Positions 44,970-51,911 of a stretch of DNA of 64,000 bases are shown here, piece after piece (position 1 is the first letter of the stretch; every line of letters begins with the position of its first letter). The DNA is from DASUPK01 sp963833375 (GTDB lineage Bacteria; Actinomycetota; Thermoleophilia; Solirubrobacterales; 70-9), in NCBI GenBank assembly GCA_963833375.1, contig CAWHXR010000010.1, forward strand, positions 310,001 to 374,000. Reading direction: 5' to 3'. The position numbers and the translations under genes are program-made. Under the pieces are notes generated by a model. That model worked only from the letters and a program-made list of their open reading frames with translations, did not search any database and was not told where the DNA came from.

Positions 44970-46369
44970 GCGGCGCGCCCCGGCCCCTGTGAGACGACGG
45001 GGATCCCCGGCAACTCGAGCACGGCCCGGGCGCCGCCGCCCTCACGGTTCTCGACCCTGACGGACCCGCCCCATTCGCCGGCGAGCTCGCGGGCGATCGA
45101 GAGCCCCAGGCCGGTCCCCGTGGTACCGGTGCCGGCGCTTCCCCGGTGGAAGCGCTCGAAGACGGCCTGCTCCTCGCCCGGGGCGAGCCCGCGGCCACGG
45201 TCCAACACCTCGATCTGGCCCGGCTCCACGGCGATCGTGACCTCGGAGCCACGGGGCGAGTACTGGATCGCATTCTCGATCAGGACGTCGAGGGCTCGCT
45301 CGAAGTCGCCGCGGGCGCACACGCAACTCCCCGCATCGCCTTCGTGGGCCAGGGTGAGGCGGATTCCGGCGTCGGCCGCCGTCTTGCTCCAGCGCTCTGT
45401 GATCCGCTCGGCCGCCCCGGCGACGTCGAACTCCTCCGCCGGGCTCTCGCGCTCCCCGGCCCGGCTCAGGATGAGGAGCTCGTCGACGATCTCGGAGAGC
45501 CGGTCGACCTCCTTGATGCCAGCGTCGATGCCCGCGGCCCGCTCGTCGCCGTCGGGCAGGCCGTCCCGTAGCTCCTCGAGCTGGAGCCGGATGCCCGTGA
45601 GTGGGGTGCGCAGCTGGTGGGACGCGTCCGCGACGAACTCCTGCTGGCCGCGGAGCATGCGCGAGATCCGGGCGGTCATCCGGTTGAACGAGCGTGCCAG
45701 AGACCGCTGCTCGCTGCTTCCCTCGACCAGCGCGGTGGTGGTCAGATCGCCCTCCTCGACCCGCCGGGCGGCGTCCTCGAGCCGGAGGATCGGACGAGAG
45801 GTCTCGCGGGCGATCAGGGCTCCCGCGATCACCCCGAGGGCCAGCACCAGCCCTCCGAGCAGCGTCAGGCTGACCACGGCCCTCCTGGTGGCGCGATGCA
45901 CCGCGTCAACGCTCTGGGTGACCCGCACGGCGCCGTCGACCCGGGTCCCGTGGCGAACCGGCACCGCCGTAGCGAGGATCTGCGTGCCCAGGGTCTGGCT
46001 GTTGCGCGTCTCCTGGACCGTTCGCCCGGCGAGCGCCGCGGCGATCTCCGGGCGGGACGCGTAGCTCGTCCCGATCTCGCTCGGGCCGGCGCTGTCGGCC
46101 ACCACGGCCCCGTCGGCGCCGACGACGATCACCCGTCCCCGCTGGCTCTCGGCGGAGCTCTCGACCAGGCGCTGCAGCGTGCTGAGCTGGCCGTGGTCGA
46201 GCAGTTCGGGTGCGCTGGCCCCGACCAGGTTCGCCTGGTTCTCCGCCTGCGCCTTGACCTCGGAGTTGACTCGATCGCCGAGGCTGACGGCGAGGGGGAC
46301 GCCGAAGGCGATCAGCGCCAGGAGCAGCAGATAAGCGACTGCGATCGTGAGTCGGGTGCGAAGGCTTAT
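44966..46369 (-). CDS. Sensor histidine kinase, probable ATA start
   Basis: 467 residues if begun at ATA 46369, where the response-regulator stop gives ATAA in place of the usual ATGA. That start is needed to include the first membrane helix (TIAVAYLLLLALIAFGVPLA). An extracellular sensor loop, second helix (LTLLGGLVLALGVIAGALIA) and HAMP region follow. The kinase core has the H-box FVADASHQLRTPLTGI, N-box VLIENAIQYSP and G-boxes DRGRGLAPGEE and GTGLGLSIARELA. A later GTG (46132) would remove the sensor. It phosphorylates the OmpR-type regulator encoded upstream. Confidence 0.88.
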   Translation of the reverse strand: MSLRTRLTIAVAYLLLLALIAFGVPLAVSLGDRVNSEVKAQAENQANLVGASAPELLDHGQLSTLQRLVESSAESQRGRVIVVGADGAVVADSAGPSEIGTSYASRPEIAAALAGRTVQETRNSQTLGTQILATAVPVRHGTRVDGAVRVTQSVDAVHRATRRAVVSLTLLGGLVLALGVIAGALIARETSRPILRLEDAARRVEEGDLTTTALVEGSSEQRSLARSFNRMTARISRMLRGQQEFVADASHQLRTPLTGIRLQLEELRDGLPDGDERAAGIDAGIKEVDRLSEIVDELLILSRAGERESPAEEFDVAGAAERITERWSKTAADAGIRLTLAHEGDAGSCVCARGDFERALDVLIENAIQYSPRGSEVTIAVEPGQIEVLDRGRGLAPGEEQAVFERFHRGSAGTGTTGTGLGLSIARELAGEWGGSVRVENREGGGARAVLELPGIPVVSQGPGRAA

Positions 46370-47082
46370 GAATCGGACTCCGGTTCGATCAGGCGAAAGC
46401 CGACGCCCCGCACGGTCTCGATGAAGCGGGGGTTGGAGCTGTCGTCCCCGAGCTTCCGGCGCAGGGTGCGCACGTGGACATCGAGGGTCTTCGTGGAGCC
46501 GAACCAGTTGACGTCCCAGACGCGCGACATCAGGTCTTCACGGGTGACGACCTGCCCCGGGCGCGCCATCAGCTCGGCGAGCAGGTCGAACTCCTTTCGG
46601 GTCACGTCCACGCGCTTGCCGGCGAGCTCGACGGATCTCGAGCCCGGATCGAGCTTCAGCTCGCCAACCTCGATCGGCCCCTCGGGGACCGACGGCCCCG
46701 CGCGAGAGGCCCTGCGCAGCACCGCGCGGATCCGCGAGATCAGCTCGCGCGAGCTGAAGGGCTTGACCACGTAGTCGTCCGCTCCGAGCTCAAGTCCCAG
46801 CACGCGGTCCATCTCGGTCCCCCGCGCGGTGAGCATGACGATCGGGACCTCGGAGCTCTTGCGCAGGGTCCGGCAGACATCCGAGCCGTCCCCATCGGGA
46901 AGGTTGAGGTCGAGCAGGACCAGGTCCGGGTCGACTCGGTCGGCGAGCTTCAGCGCCTCCGAGGCCGTCTGCGCGATCACCGGCTCGAAGCCGTTGCGGC
47001 GCAGGGCCTTCGAGAAGGGCTCGAAGATCGCCGCCTCATCCTCGACGAAGAGGATCTTCTTGGCTGGCAGCGGCTCGGCCAC
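46366..47082 (-). CDS. OmpR/PhoB-family response regulator
   Basis: 238 residues, GTG start. Receiver domain with the acidic pair in ILFVEDEAAIFE, phospho-acceptor Asp58 in DLVLLDLNLPDGDG, the switch Thr in VMLTARG, and Lys in DDYVVKPFS. The C-terminal winged helix has KEFDLLAELMARPGQVVTRE and KTLDVHVRTLRRKLGDD with IETVRGVGFRL. It is divergent from the redox operon starting at 47217 (134 nt between starts), so that operon is its likely target. Confidence 0.93.
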   Translation of the reverse strand: MAEPLPAKKILFVEDEAAIFEPFSKALRRNGFEPVIAQTASEALKLADRVDPDLVLLDLNLPDGDGSDVCRTLRKSSEVPIVMLTARGTEMDRVLGLELGADDYVVKPFSSRELISRIRAVLRRASRAGPSVPEGPIEVGELKLDPGSRSVELAGKRVDVTRKEFDLLAELMARPGQVVTREDLMSRVWDVNWFGSTKTLDVHVRTLRRKLGDDSSNPRFIETVRGVGFRLIEPESDS

Positions 47083-47216
47083 GAGCTGAATGTAACGCCG
47101 GGGTCCGCCGCCTCCGAGGGGCGGCGCGAATCCTTTCCCCTCGCTTTACCTGGACTTCGCGAGCCCCTAAGCACGAGCTTCCGAGAATCGCACTCCCAAT
47201 CTAGGCGAAGGAGCGG

Positions 47217-47621
47217 ATGCAGATGAACGACTGGAGAACGAAGACCGCCGTGCTGGCGGTCGTCCTAGGGCTTGGCGGGCTCGGCGGCTACGCGATGAGC
47301 TCGAGCCGCAAGGTGCACCAGGCGACCACCGCGGCGGTCCCGACCACGCAGGTGATCAGGCGCACGGTGCACAAGAAGCCGAAGCATCAGCCGTCGGCCG
47401 GCAGCAACCCCGGCGCCGCAGCGGCGCGCAGCCTGACCAGCGCACCCGTGTCGACGGGATCCAGCGGCGCCTCGTCCTCGAGCCCGCCCGTTTCCACCGG
47501 TACCAGCGGCTCTGGCGGCGGTGGCGGCGCGGTTCACACCGGCACCAGCGGCTCAGGCGGTGGAGGCGAGGGCGGCGACGGCGGCGGCGAGCACGAGGGC
47601 GGCGACGGTGGCGGCGACTGA
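47217..47621 (+). CDS. Exported Gly/Ser-rich small protein, first gene of the redox operon
   Basis: 134 residues behind GAAGGAGCGG, ATG 47217. One membrane helix or signal (TAVLAVVLGLGGLGGYAMSS) precedes a basic linker (RRTVHKKPKHQP) and a long Gly/Ser/Thr tail containing PVSTGSSGASSSS and PVSTGTSGSGGGG. PVSTG-[ST]-SG also occurs in the next gene. In many actinobacteria this operon position holds an FMN-binding-domain protein; no such domain is seen here. It could be an extracytoplasmic electron or flavin carrier, but that is speculation. Confidence 0.6.
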   Translation: MQMNDWRTKTAVLAVVLGLGGLGGYAMSSSRKVHQATTAAVPTTQVIRRTVHKKPKHQPSAGSNPGAAAARSLTSAPVSTGSSGASSSSPPVSTGTSGSGGGGGAVHTGTSGSGGGGEGGDGGGEHEGGDGGGD

Positions 47622-47722
47622 GACGCAGGCTTTCCCGTTCCTTTGCCCTTGCTTCTCAGGCCACTTGACGGCCCCGTCGCACACTGGTTGGGCATCTCAG
47701 AAGGAGTCCAAAGGAGACCCAG

Positions 47723-47971
47723 ATGAGTTCAATCCGAAAGAGAATCGCGGCCGGCGCGATCGTCCTGGCCCTCGGTGGCCTCGGCGGCGTCGCCTGGGGG
47801 AACAACCCGGCGGCGCAGCATGGGACGCCCGCCTCGATCGTCTCGGCCAACCACGGCGGCTCGAACGTCCGACCGGTCTCCACCGGAACGAGCGGAGCCG
47901 TCGCCACCCCCGCCGTCAACACGCAGCCCTTCCCGGGCGCGACCTCGATCGGAGGCCGGCGCGATGACTAG
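47723..47971 (+). CDS. Small exported protein sharing the PVSTGTSG motif
   Basis: 82 residues after AAAGGAG, ATG 47723. The N-terminal hydrophobic segment (AAGAIVLALGGLGGVAWG) resembles that of the gene before (VLAVVLGLGGLGGYAMS), and the tail repeats VRPVSTGTSGAVATPAV, so the two are probably related by duplication. The stop overlaps the next ATG by 8 nt. No enzymatic motif. It probably lies on the outside of the membrane. Confidence 0.58.
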   Translation: MSSIRKRIAAGAIVLALGGLGGVAWGNNPAAQHGTPASIVSANHGGSNVRPVSTGTSGAVATPAVNTQPFPGATSIGGRRDD

Positions 47972-48203
47972 GCGCCGGCCCTCGGCCTGGCCGACCGTGA
48001 TCGGCGCCTTGGCGCTGTTCGGCGTGGTCTTCCAGCTGCTCCTCTTCCAGCTCACACCTGGAGGCGGCGGCTCGCTGGCGGGCGGCGTGTCGCTCGGCGG
48101 TGACGACTCCCTGGGGGGCGACGACGGGGTACCGGCGAAATCCGTCTCCGTCGCCCCGGCCCGGCAGCACACACCCGCTCCGGTGGTGACCTCGACCTCA
48201 TGA
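47964..48203 (+). CDS. Small single-helix membrane protein, paralogue of the 50349 gene
   Basis: 79 residues. RRRPSAWPTVIGALALFGVV starts a helix that runs into FQLLLFQLTPGGG; the tail is Gly/Ser-rich and ends PAPVVTSTS. The product encoded at 50349 has the same plan (RRRRPSALPTVLVALACFGV ... PAPVTSSTS). Both genes overlap the next one through an identical CTCGACCTCATGA junction. It may be a subunit or assembly factor for the membrane redox protein that follows each of them. Confidence 0.62.
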   Translation: MTRRRPSAWPTVIGALALFGVVFQLLLFQLTPGGGGSLAGGVSLGGDDSLGGDDGVPAKSVSVAPARQHTPAPVVTSTS

Positions 48204-48859
48204 ACGCCAACCAGACACTCGCGCAGCACGGCTGGTGGCTGGCGAGCCGCGCCTCCGGCGTGGTCGCCCTGGCCCTGGTCACCATCTCGGTGGGCCTGGG
48301 GCTCGCGATGGCCGGCAAGCTGGCGAAGAAGCCTGGCGCCAACCGGACGCTGGTCGCGATCCACGAGCAGACCGCACTGGCGGGCCTGGTCGCGATCGCT
48401 GTGCACGGCCTCACCCTGCTCGGCGACCCATGGCTCAACCCCGGGCTCTCGGGCATCGTCGTGCCGTTCACGATGGCCTACAAGTCGCTCTTTACGGGCC
48501 TCGGCATCGTGGGCGGTTGGCTGGCGGCCCTGCTCGGACTGAGCTTCTACGTCCGTCGCCGAATCGGCCCGGCCTTCTGGCGGAAGGCGCACCGCGCGAC
48601 GATCGTCGTCTACGTCCTCGGCGTCATCCACACGCTGGGCGCCGGGACCGACGCGAGCAGCCCGTGGCTCTACTGGCCGATCGCGCTCACCGCGCCCGCC
48701 ATCGCCGCGATGTTCACAGCGCGCGTGGCCCACGGGATTCGCAAGGGCCGGGAGCGCAAGCGGGTGGCGGCCGACCGGCGGCGGGAACGCCAGCTCGACC
48801 GGCCAGCCCCCCGCCCGCGCCCGGTGCTCACCGGCGCCGTCGCCGAGGAGTCGGCATGA
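48200..48859 (+). CDS. Ferric-reductase-like transmembrane (haem) protein
   Basis: 219 residues with about six helices. Histidines placed inside helices (LVAIHEQTALAGLVAIAVHG, WRKAHRATIVVYVLGVIHTL) are spaced as the bis-histidine haem ligands of ferric reductase-like/MsrQ-type cytochromes. The basic tail (RKGRERKRVAADRRRERQ) stays in the cytosol. It would carry electrons across the membrane from a cytosolic reductase; the FAD reductase and ferredoxin encoded next are the obvious donors. ATG overlaps the previous stop (ATGA). Confidence 0.82.
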   Translation: MNANQTLAQHGWWLASRASGVVALALVTISVGLGLAMAGKLAKKPGANRTLVAIHEQTALAGLVAIAVHGLTLLGDPWLNPGLSGIVVPFTMAYKSLFTGLGIVGGWLAALLGLSFYVRRRIGPAFWRKAHRATIVVYVLGVIHTLGAGTDASSPWLYWPIALTAPAIAAMFTARVAHGIRKGRERKRVAADRRRERQLDRPAPRPRPVLTGAVAEESA

Positions 48860-50073
48860 CGCTCCGCAAGACGAAGGGAATCGAGATGAAGGACCAAGGA
48901 GTTGTGATCGTCGGCGGCGGGCTGGCCTCCCAGCGCTGCGCCGAGACGCTGCGGCGCCGAGGCTACGAGGGCCGCATCCGGATGGTCTGCGGCGAGCCCG
49001 AGCGACCCTACGACCGGCCGCCGCTATCCAAGGACCACCTGGCCGGCGAGATCGCCGACGAGGAGGTTTCCTTCCGGCCGGCGGACTGGTACGAGGACAA
49101 TCGGGTCGAGCTGGTCGTGGATCGCAGAGCCACCGGGCTCGACCCCAAGCGCCGCCGGCTCGAGCTCGACGACGGCGCCGAGTGCTTCTACGAGCAGCTG
49201 GTGATCGCGACCGGCGCGGCCGCCCGCAGGCTCCCGCCGCTCGAGGGCTTCTCCAACGTCCACTACCTCCGCACGCTGGCCGATGCCCGCCGGCTGCGCG
49301 AGGAACTCCGCGAAGGCGCCCGCCTGGCGGTCGTCGGCGCGGGTTTCATCGGCCAGGAGGTCGCCTCCACTGCGCGCGCCGCAGGCGCCGAGGTCACGAT
49401 CGTCGAGGCACTGCCCGCTCCTCTCACGGGCATCCTCGGCGAGGAGGTCGGCCTCTGGCTGATGAAGATGCACGACGAGGAGGGGGTCGAGGTGCGGCTC
49501 TCCACAAAGCTCGAGGGAGCCCGCGGCAACGGCTCCGTGGAGGAGCTCGTGCTCGACAGGGGTGACCCGATCGCCTGCGACGCGGTCGTCGTGGGAATCG
49601 GCGTCGCCCCCGCCGCCGACTGGCTGAGGGGCAGCGGTCTCGAGACCGACGGCGTCCTCACCGACAACGCCGGGCGGACCTCCGTCCCCGATGTTTGGGC
49701 GGCCGGCGACGTCGCCAGGGCCTTCGACCACCGCCACGGCGAGCATCGCCGCAGTGAGCACTGGGACGCGGCCGCCCGCCAGGGCATGGCCGTCGCCAGG
49801 GCGATCGCCGGGGATCAGCCCGATCCCCGCCCGCTGCCCAGCTTCTGGAGCGACCAGTACGGCCTGCGGATCCAGTACGTCGGCCATGCCGAGGCCTCCG
49901 ATGCGGCTCGGGTCGAGGGTGAGCCGGGCGAACGCGACTTCGCCGTGGTCTACACGCGCGAGGAGCAGCCGGTTGGCGCCCTCGTGGTCGGCAGGCCCAA
50001 GGCCTTCGCGCTTCTTCGCAAGGAGATCGAGCGGACTTACAGCCAACAGATGAATGGAAAGGAGAAGCAATGA
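48856..50073 (+). CDS. FAD-dependent NAD(P)H:ferredoxin reductase
   Basis: 405 residues. N-terminal FAD motif GVVIVGGGLASQRCAETLRR, then YDRPPLSKDHLAGE, the NAD(P) motif LAVVGAGFIGQEVASTARAA and the second FAD motif SVPDVWAAGDVARAFD. This is the order of oxygenase-coupled ferredoxin reductases (BphA4/CamA type). The C-terminal reductase domain (LRIQYVGHA) is complete. ATG 48856 overlaps the cytochrome stop; an ATG at 48886 with a better ribosome site is also possible. It is followed at once by its likely partner ferredoxin. Confidence 0.9.
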   Translation: MTLRKTKGIEMKDQGVVIVGGGLASQRCAETLRRRGYEGRIRMVCGEPERPYDRPPLSKDHLAGEIADEEVSFRPADWYEDNRVELVVDRRATGLDPKRRRLELDDGAECFYEQLVIATGAAARRLPPLEGFSNVHYLRTLADARRLREELREGARLAVVGAGFIGQEVASTARAAGAEVTIVEALPAPLTGILGEEVGLWLMKMHDEEGVEVRLSTKLEGARGNGSVEELVLDRGDPIACDAVVVGIGVAPAADWLRGSGLETDGVLTDNAGRTSVPDVWAAGDVARAFDHRHGEHRRSEHWDAAARQGMAVARAIAGDQPDPRPLPSFWSDQYGLRIQYVGHAEASDAARVEGEPGERDFAVVYTREEQPVGALVVGRPKAFALLRKEIERTYSQQMNGKEKQ

Positions 50074-50276
50074 GCTACATCCCCAGAATCGACCGGAGCG
50101 CCTGCAGCGCTCACGGCGATTGCGTCGACATCGCGCCTGAGGTCTTCGAGCTGGGCGATACCGCCGAGGTGATCGGCAGCGGCCCGGACAAGAAGATCCT
50201 CAAAGCCGCGAAGGCCTGCCCTGCGATGGCCATCGAGGTGATCGACTCCGAGACCGGCGAAACGGTCTACCCATGA
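50070..50276 (+). CDS. Small ferredoxin with CxxHxxC-Cys-Pro cluster motif
   Basis: 68 residues. Cys12, Cys18 and Cys50 (followed by Pro51) are the only cysteines, and His15 occupies the place of the second ligand: CSAHGDC ... KACPAM. This CxxHxxC(x)nCP pattern is the [3Fe-4S] or His-ligated [4Fe-4S] ferredoxin type that serves P450s and related enzymes in actinobacteria. AAAGGAG precedes ATG 50070, which overlaps the reductase stop. A strong terminator follows, so it may close the first half of the operon. Confidence 0.9.
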   Translation: MSYIPRIDRSACSAHGDCVDIAPEVFELGDTAEVIGSGPDKKILKAAKACPAMAIEVIDSETGETVYP

Positions 50277-50287
50277 CCGCCGCGGAC

Positions 50288-50330
50288 GGCTCGGCCGGGG
50301 CGCGCGGGCCCCGGCCGAGCCTTTGCCGTT
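50288..50330 (+). terminator. 14-bp perfect hairpin terminator after the ferredoxin
   Basis: GGCTCGGCCGGGGC (50288-50301), a 6-nt loop and GCCCCGGCCGAGCC (50308-50321), followed by TTTGCCGTTT. This is the longest perfect stem seen in the window. It lies inside what otherwise looks like one operon. Confidence 0.8.
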
Positions 50331-50348
50331 TCCCGGACGAGGGTGGAG

Positions 50349-50678
50349 ATGACTGACGAAGCCGCTCGGAGGGAGAGCGGGCCGGCCCCGGCCGATCCTC
50401 CCCGGCGGCGACGGCCGTCTGCATTGCCCACCGTCCTGGTGGCGCTCGCCTGCTTCGGCGTCACCTTCGAGTTCCTGGCGTTCCAGCTTCAGTCCGGGCG
50501 CGACCCGGCTCTGGGCAAGGCATCCGTGGCGTCGGCCCCGGCCAAGGTGAGGCCCCGCAAGAAGATCATCATCACCAAGGTCGTCCAGGCCGGGACCGGC
50601 AGCACCGGTCAGACCACCTCGAGCTCCGGCAGCTCGCTCGCCGCCTCCCCGGCGCCTGTGACCAGCTCGACCTCATGA
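50349..50678 (+). CDS. Small single-helix membrane protein, paralogue of the 47964 gene
   Basis: 109 residues from ATG 50349; GTG 50343 is an alternative. A hydrophilic start (ARRESGPAPADPP) leads to RRRRPSALPTVLVALACFGV and FEFLAFQLQSGRD, one membrane helix, then a basic stretch (KVRPRKKIIITKVV) and a Ser/Thr tail ending PAPVTSSTS. The plan matches the 47964 product. It overlaps ApbE by ATGA. It probably assists or anchors the neighbouring flavin or electron-transfer protein. Confidence 0.62.
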   Translation: MTDEAARRESGPAPADPPRRRRPSALPTVLVALACFGVTFEFLAFQLQSGRDPALGKASVASAPAKVRPRKKIIITKVVQAGTGSTGQTTSSSGSSLAASPAPVTSSTS

Positions 50679-51661
50679 GCTACCACGACCTCGCCTTCGA
50701 CTCGATGGGCTGCGAGGTGCGGCTGCTGATCGGCGACCCGCTGCCGGGATCGCCGCCGGCGGCCGAGGCGGCCGCGCGCGAGAAGGTATTCATCGAGCTC
50801 TTCGACGCCGCCCTCTCGCGCTTCAAGCCAGACAGCGAGTTGACCGCCTTCAACGAGGATGCGCGCGAAGTCGTCCCGGCCTCGCCGCTGCTCCGCCAGG
50901 CGATCCACGCGGGGCTCTGGGCCGCGAGGCGGAGCCGCGGGCTCGTGGATCCGACCCTCGGAGGCGCGATTGTCTCCGCCGGCTACCGCGAGTCGCGCGC
51001 CGGGCTGGCGCCGGAGCCGCTCGCCGACGCGCTCGCGGGAGCGCCGGCCCGCCACCCCGCGAGTCCCCGCCCGGAGGCCGAGTGGCGTTCGATCGAGGTC
51101 GACGACCAGGCCGGGACGGTGCGCCGTCCTCCCGGAGTCGTCTTCGACACCGGCGGCAGCGGCAAGGGCCTGGCCGCGGACCTGGTCGCGGAGCGGCTGC
51201 GCGGCTATTCGCGCTACGTGGTCGACTGCGGCGGCGATGTCCGCATCGGGGGCTTTGCAGCGCGGCTCGACCCCTTCGCCGTCCACGCCCGCCATCCGAT
51301 CGACGATGAGCCCGCCGCGATCTTCGACGTCTCCGCCGGCGGGATTGCGACCTCGGGGCTCGACATTCGCATCTGGCGCCGGGAGGACGGCTCGTTCGCT
51401 CACCATCTTCTTGATCCGAGCACCGGCGCGCCCGCCTGGACCGGGCTGGTCGGCGTCACCGCCCTCGGGCGGACCGCTCTCGAGGCCGAGACGCTCAGCA
51501 AGGCTGCGCTGCTCAGTGGCCCCGAGCGGGGGAGGGAGCTGACCTCGGAATACGGGGGGATGCTCGTCCACGACGATGGTCGGATCGAGATCGCGGGGTC
51601 CGTCCAGCCCAAGCTCGTCGGCAGGCGAAGCGGCGCTCTCGGGTCGACGCTGGCTGCCTAG
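50675..51661 (+). CDS. apbE: FAD:protein FMN transferase (ApbE)
   Basis: 328 residues. LAFDSMGCEVRLLIGD begins the fold; FIELFDAALSRFKPDSELTA, GLVDPTLGGAIVSAGY, FDTGGSGKGLAADLVAERL, YVVDCGGDVRIGG and the SGLDIRIWRREDGSFAHHLL, DPSTGAPAWTG segments are the family signatures for FAD and Mg binding. It transfers FMN from FAD to a Thr/Ser of a target protein. No signal peptide is obvious. No classic FMN-binding-domain target is in the operon, so the acceptor is either one of the small exported proteins or encoded elsewhere. Confidence 0.92.
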   Translation: MSYHDLAFDSMGCEVRLLIGDPLPGSPPAAEAAAREKVFIELFDAALSRFKPDSELTAFNEDAREVVPASPLLRQAIHAGLWAARRSRGLVDPTLGGAIVSAGYRESRAGLAPEPLADALAGAPARHPASPRPEAEWRSIEVDDQAGTVRRPPGVVFDTGGSGKGLAADLVAERLRGYSRYVVDCGGDVRIGGFAARLDPFAVHARHPIDDEPAAIFDVSAGGIATSGLDIRIWRREDGSFAHHLLDPSTGAPAWTGLVGVTALGRTALEAETLSKAALLSGPERGRELTSEYGGMLVHDDGRIEIAGSVQPKLVGRRSGALGSTLAA

Positions 51662-51911
51662 GCCCGATGGCCTCGCAGCAGGCCCTCGCCGACCACGGGT
51701 GGTGCATTCGCGGTTCGGCCTGCCGCCGCGCACACGCTCGGCGCGGGACGGACGCGGCCAAGCCCTGGATCCACTGGCGCCGGGCGGCGGCGAAGCGCGA
51801 GGGTCAAGAATTCGGACCGCACCTCGGCTTCGCCGGCGGAGTCCCAGCTTGAAACCGCTGCCGCAGCCTCTCGAGGGTGGACATGCAAATCTAGGCGTCG
51901 GTCCGGGGACC

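Noticed and set aside
51662..51911. Short ORF between apbE and the phosphatase (51667-51852)
   Set aside because: Cys/Arg/Ala-rich with no family features; probably untranslated spacer.
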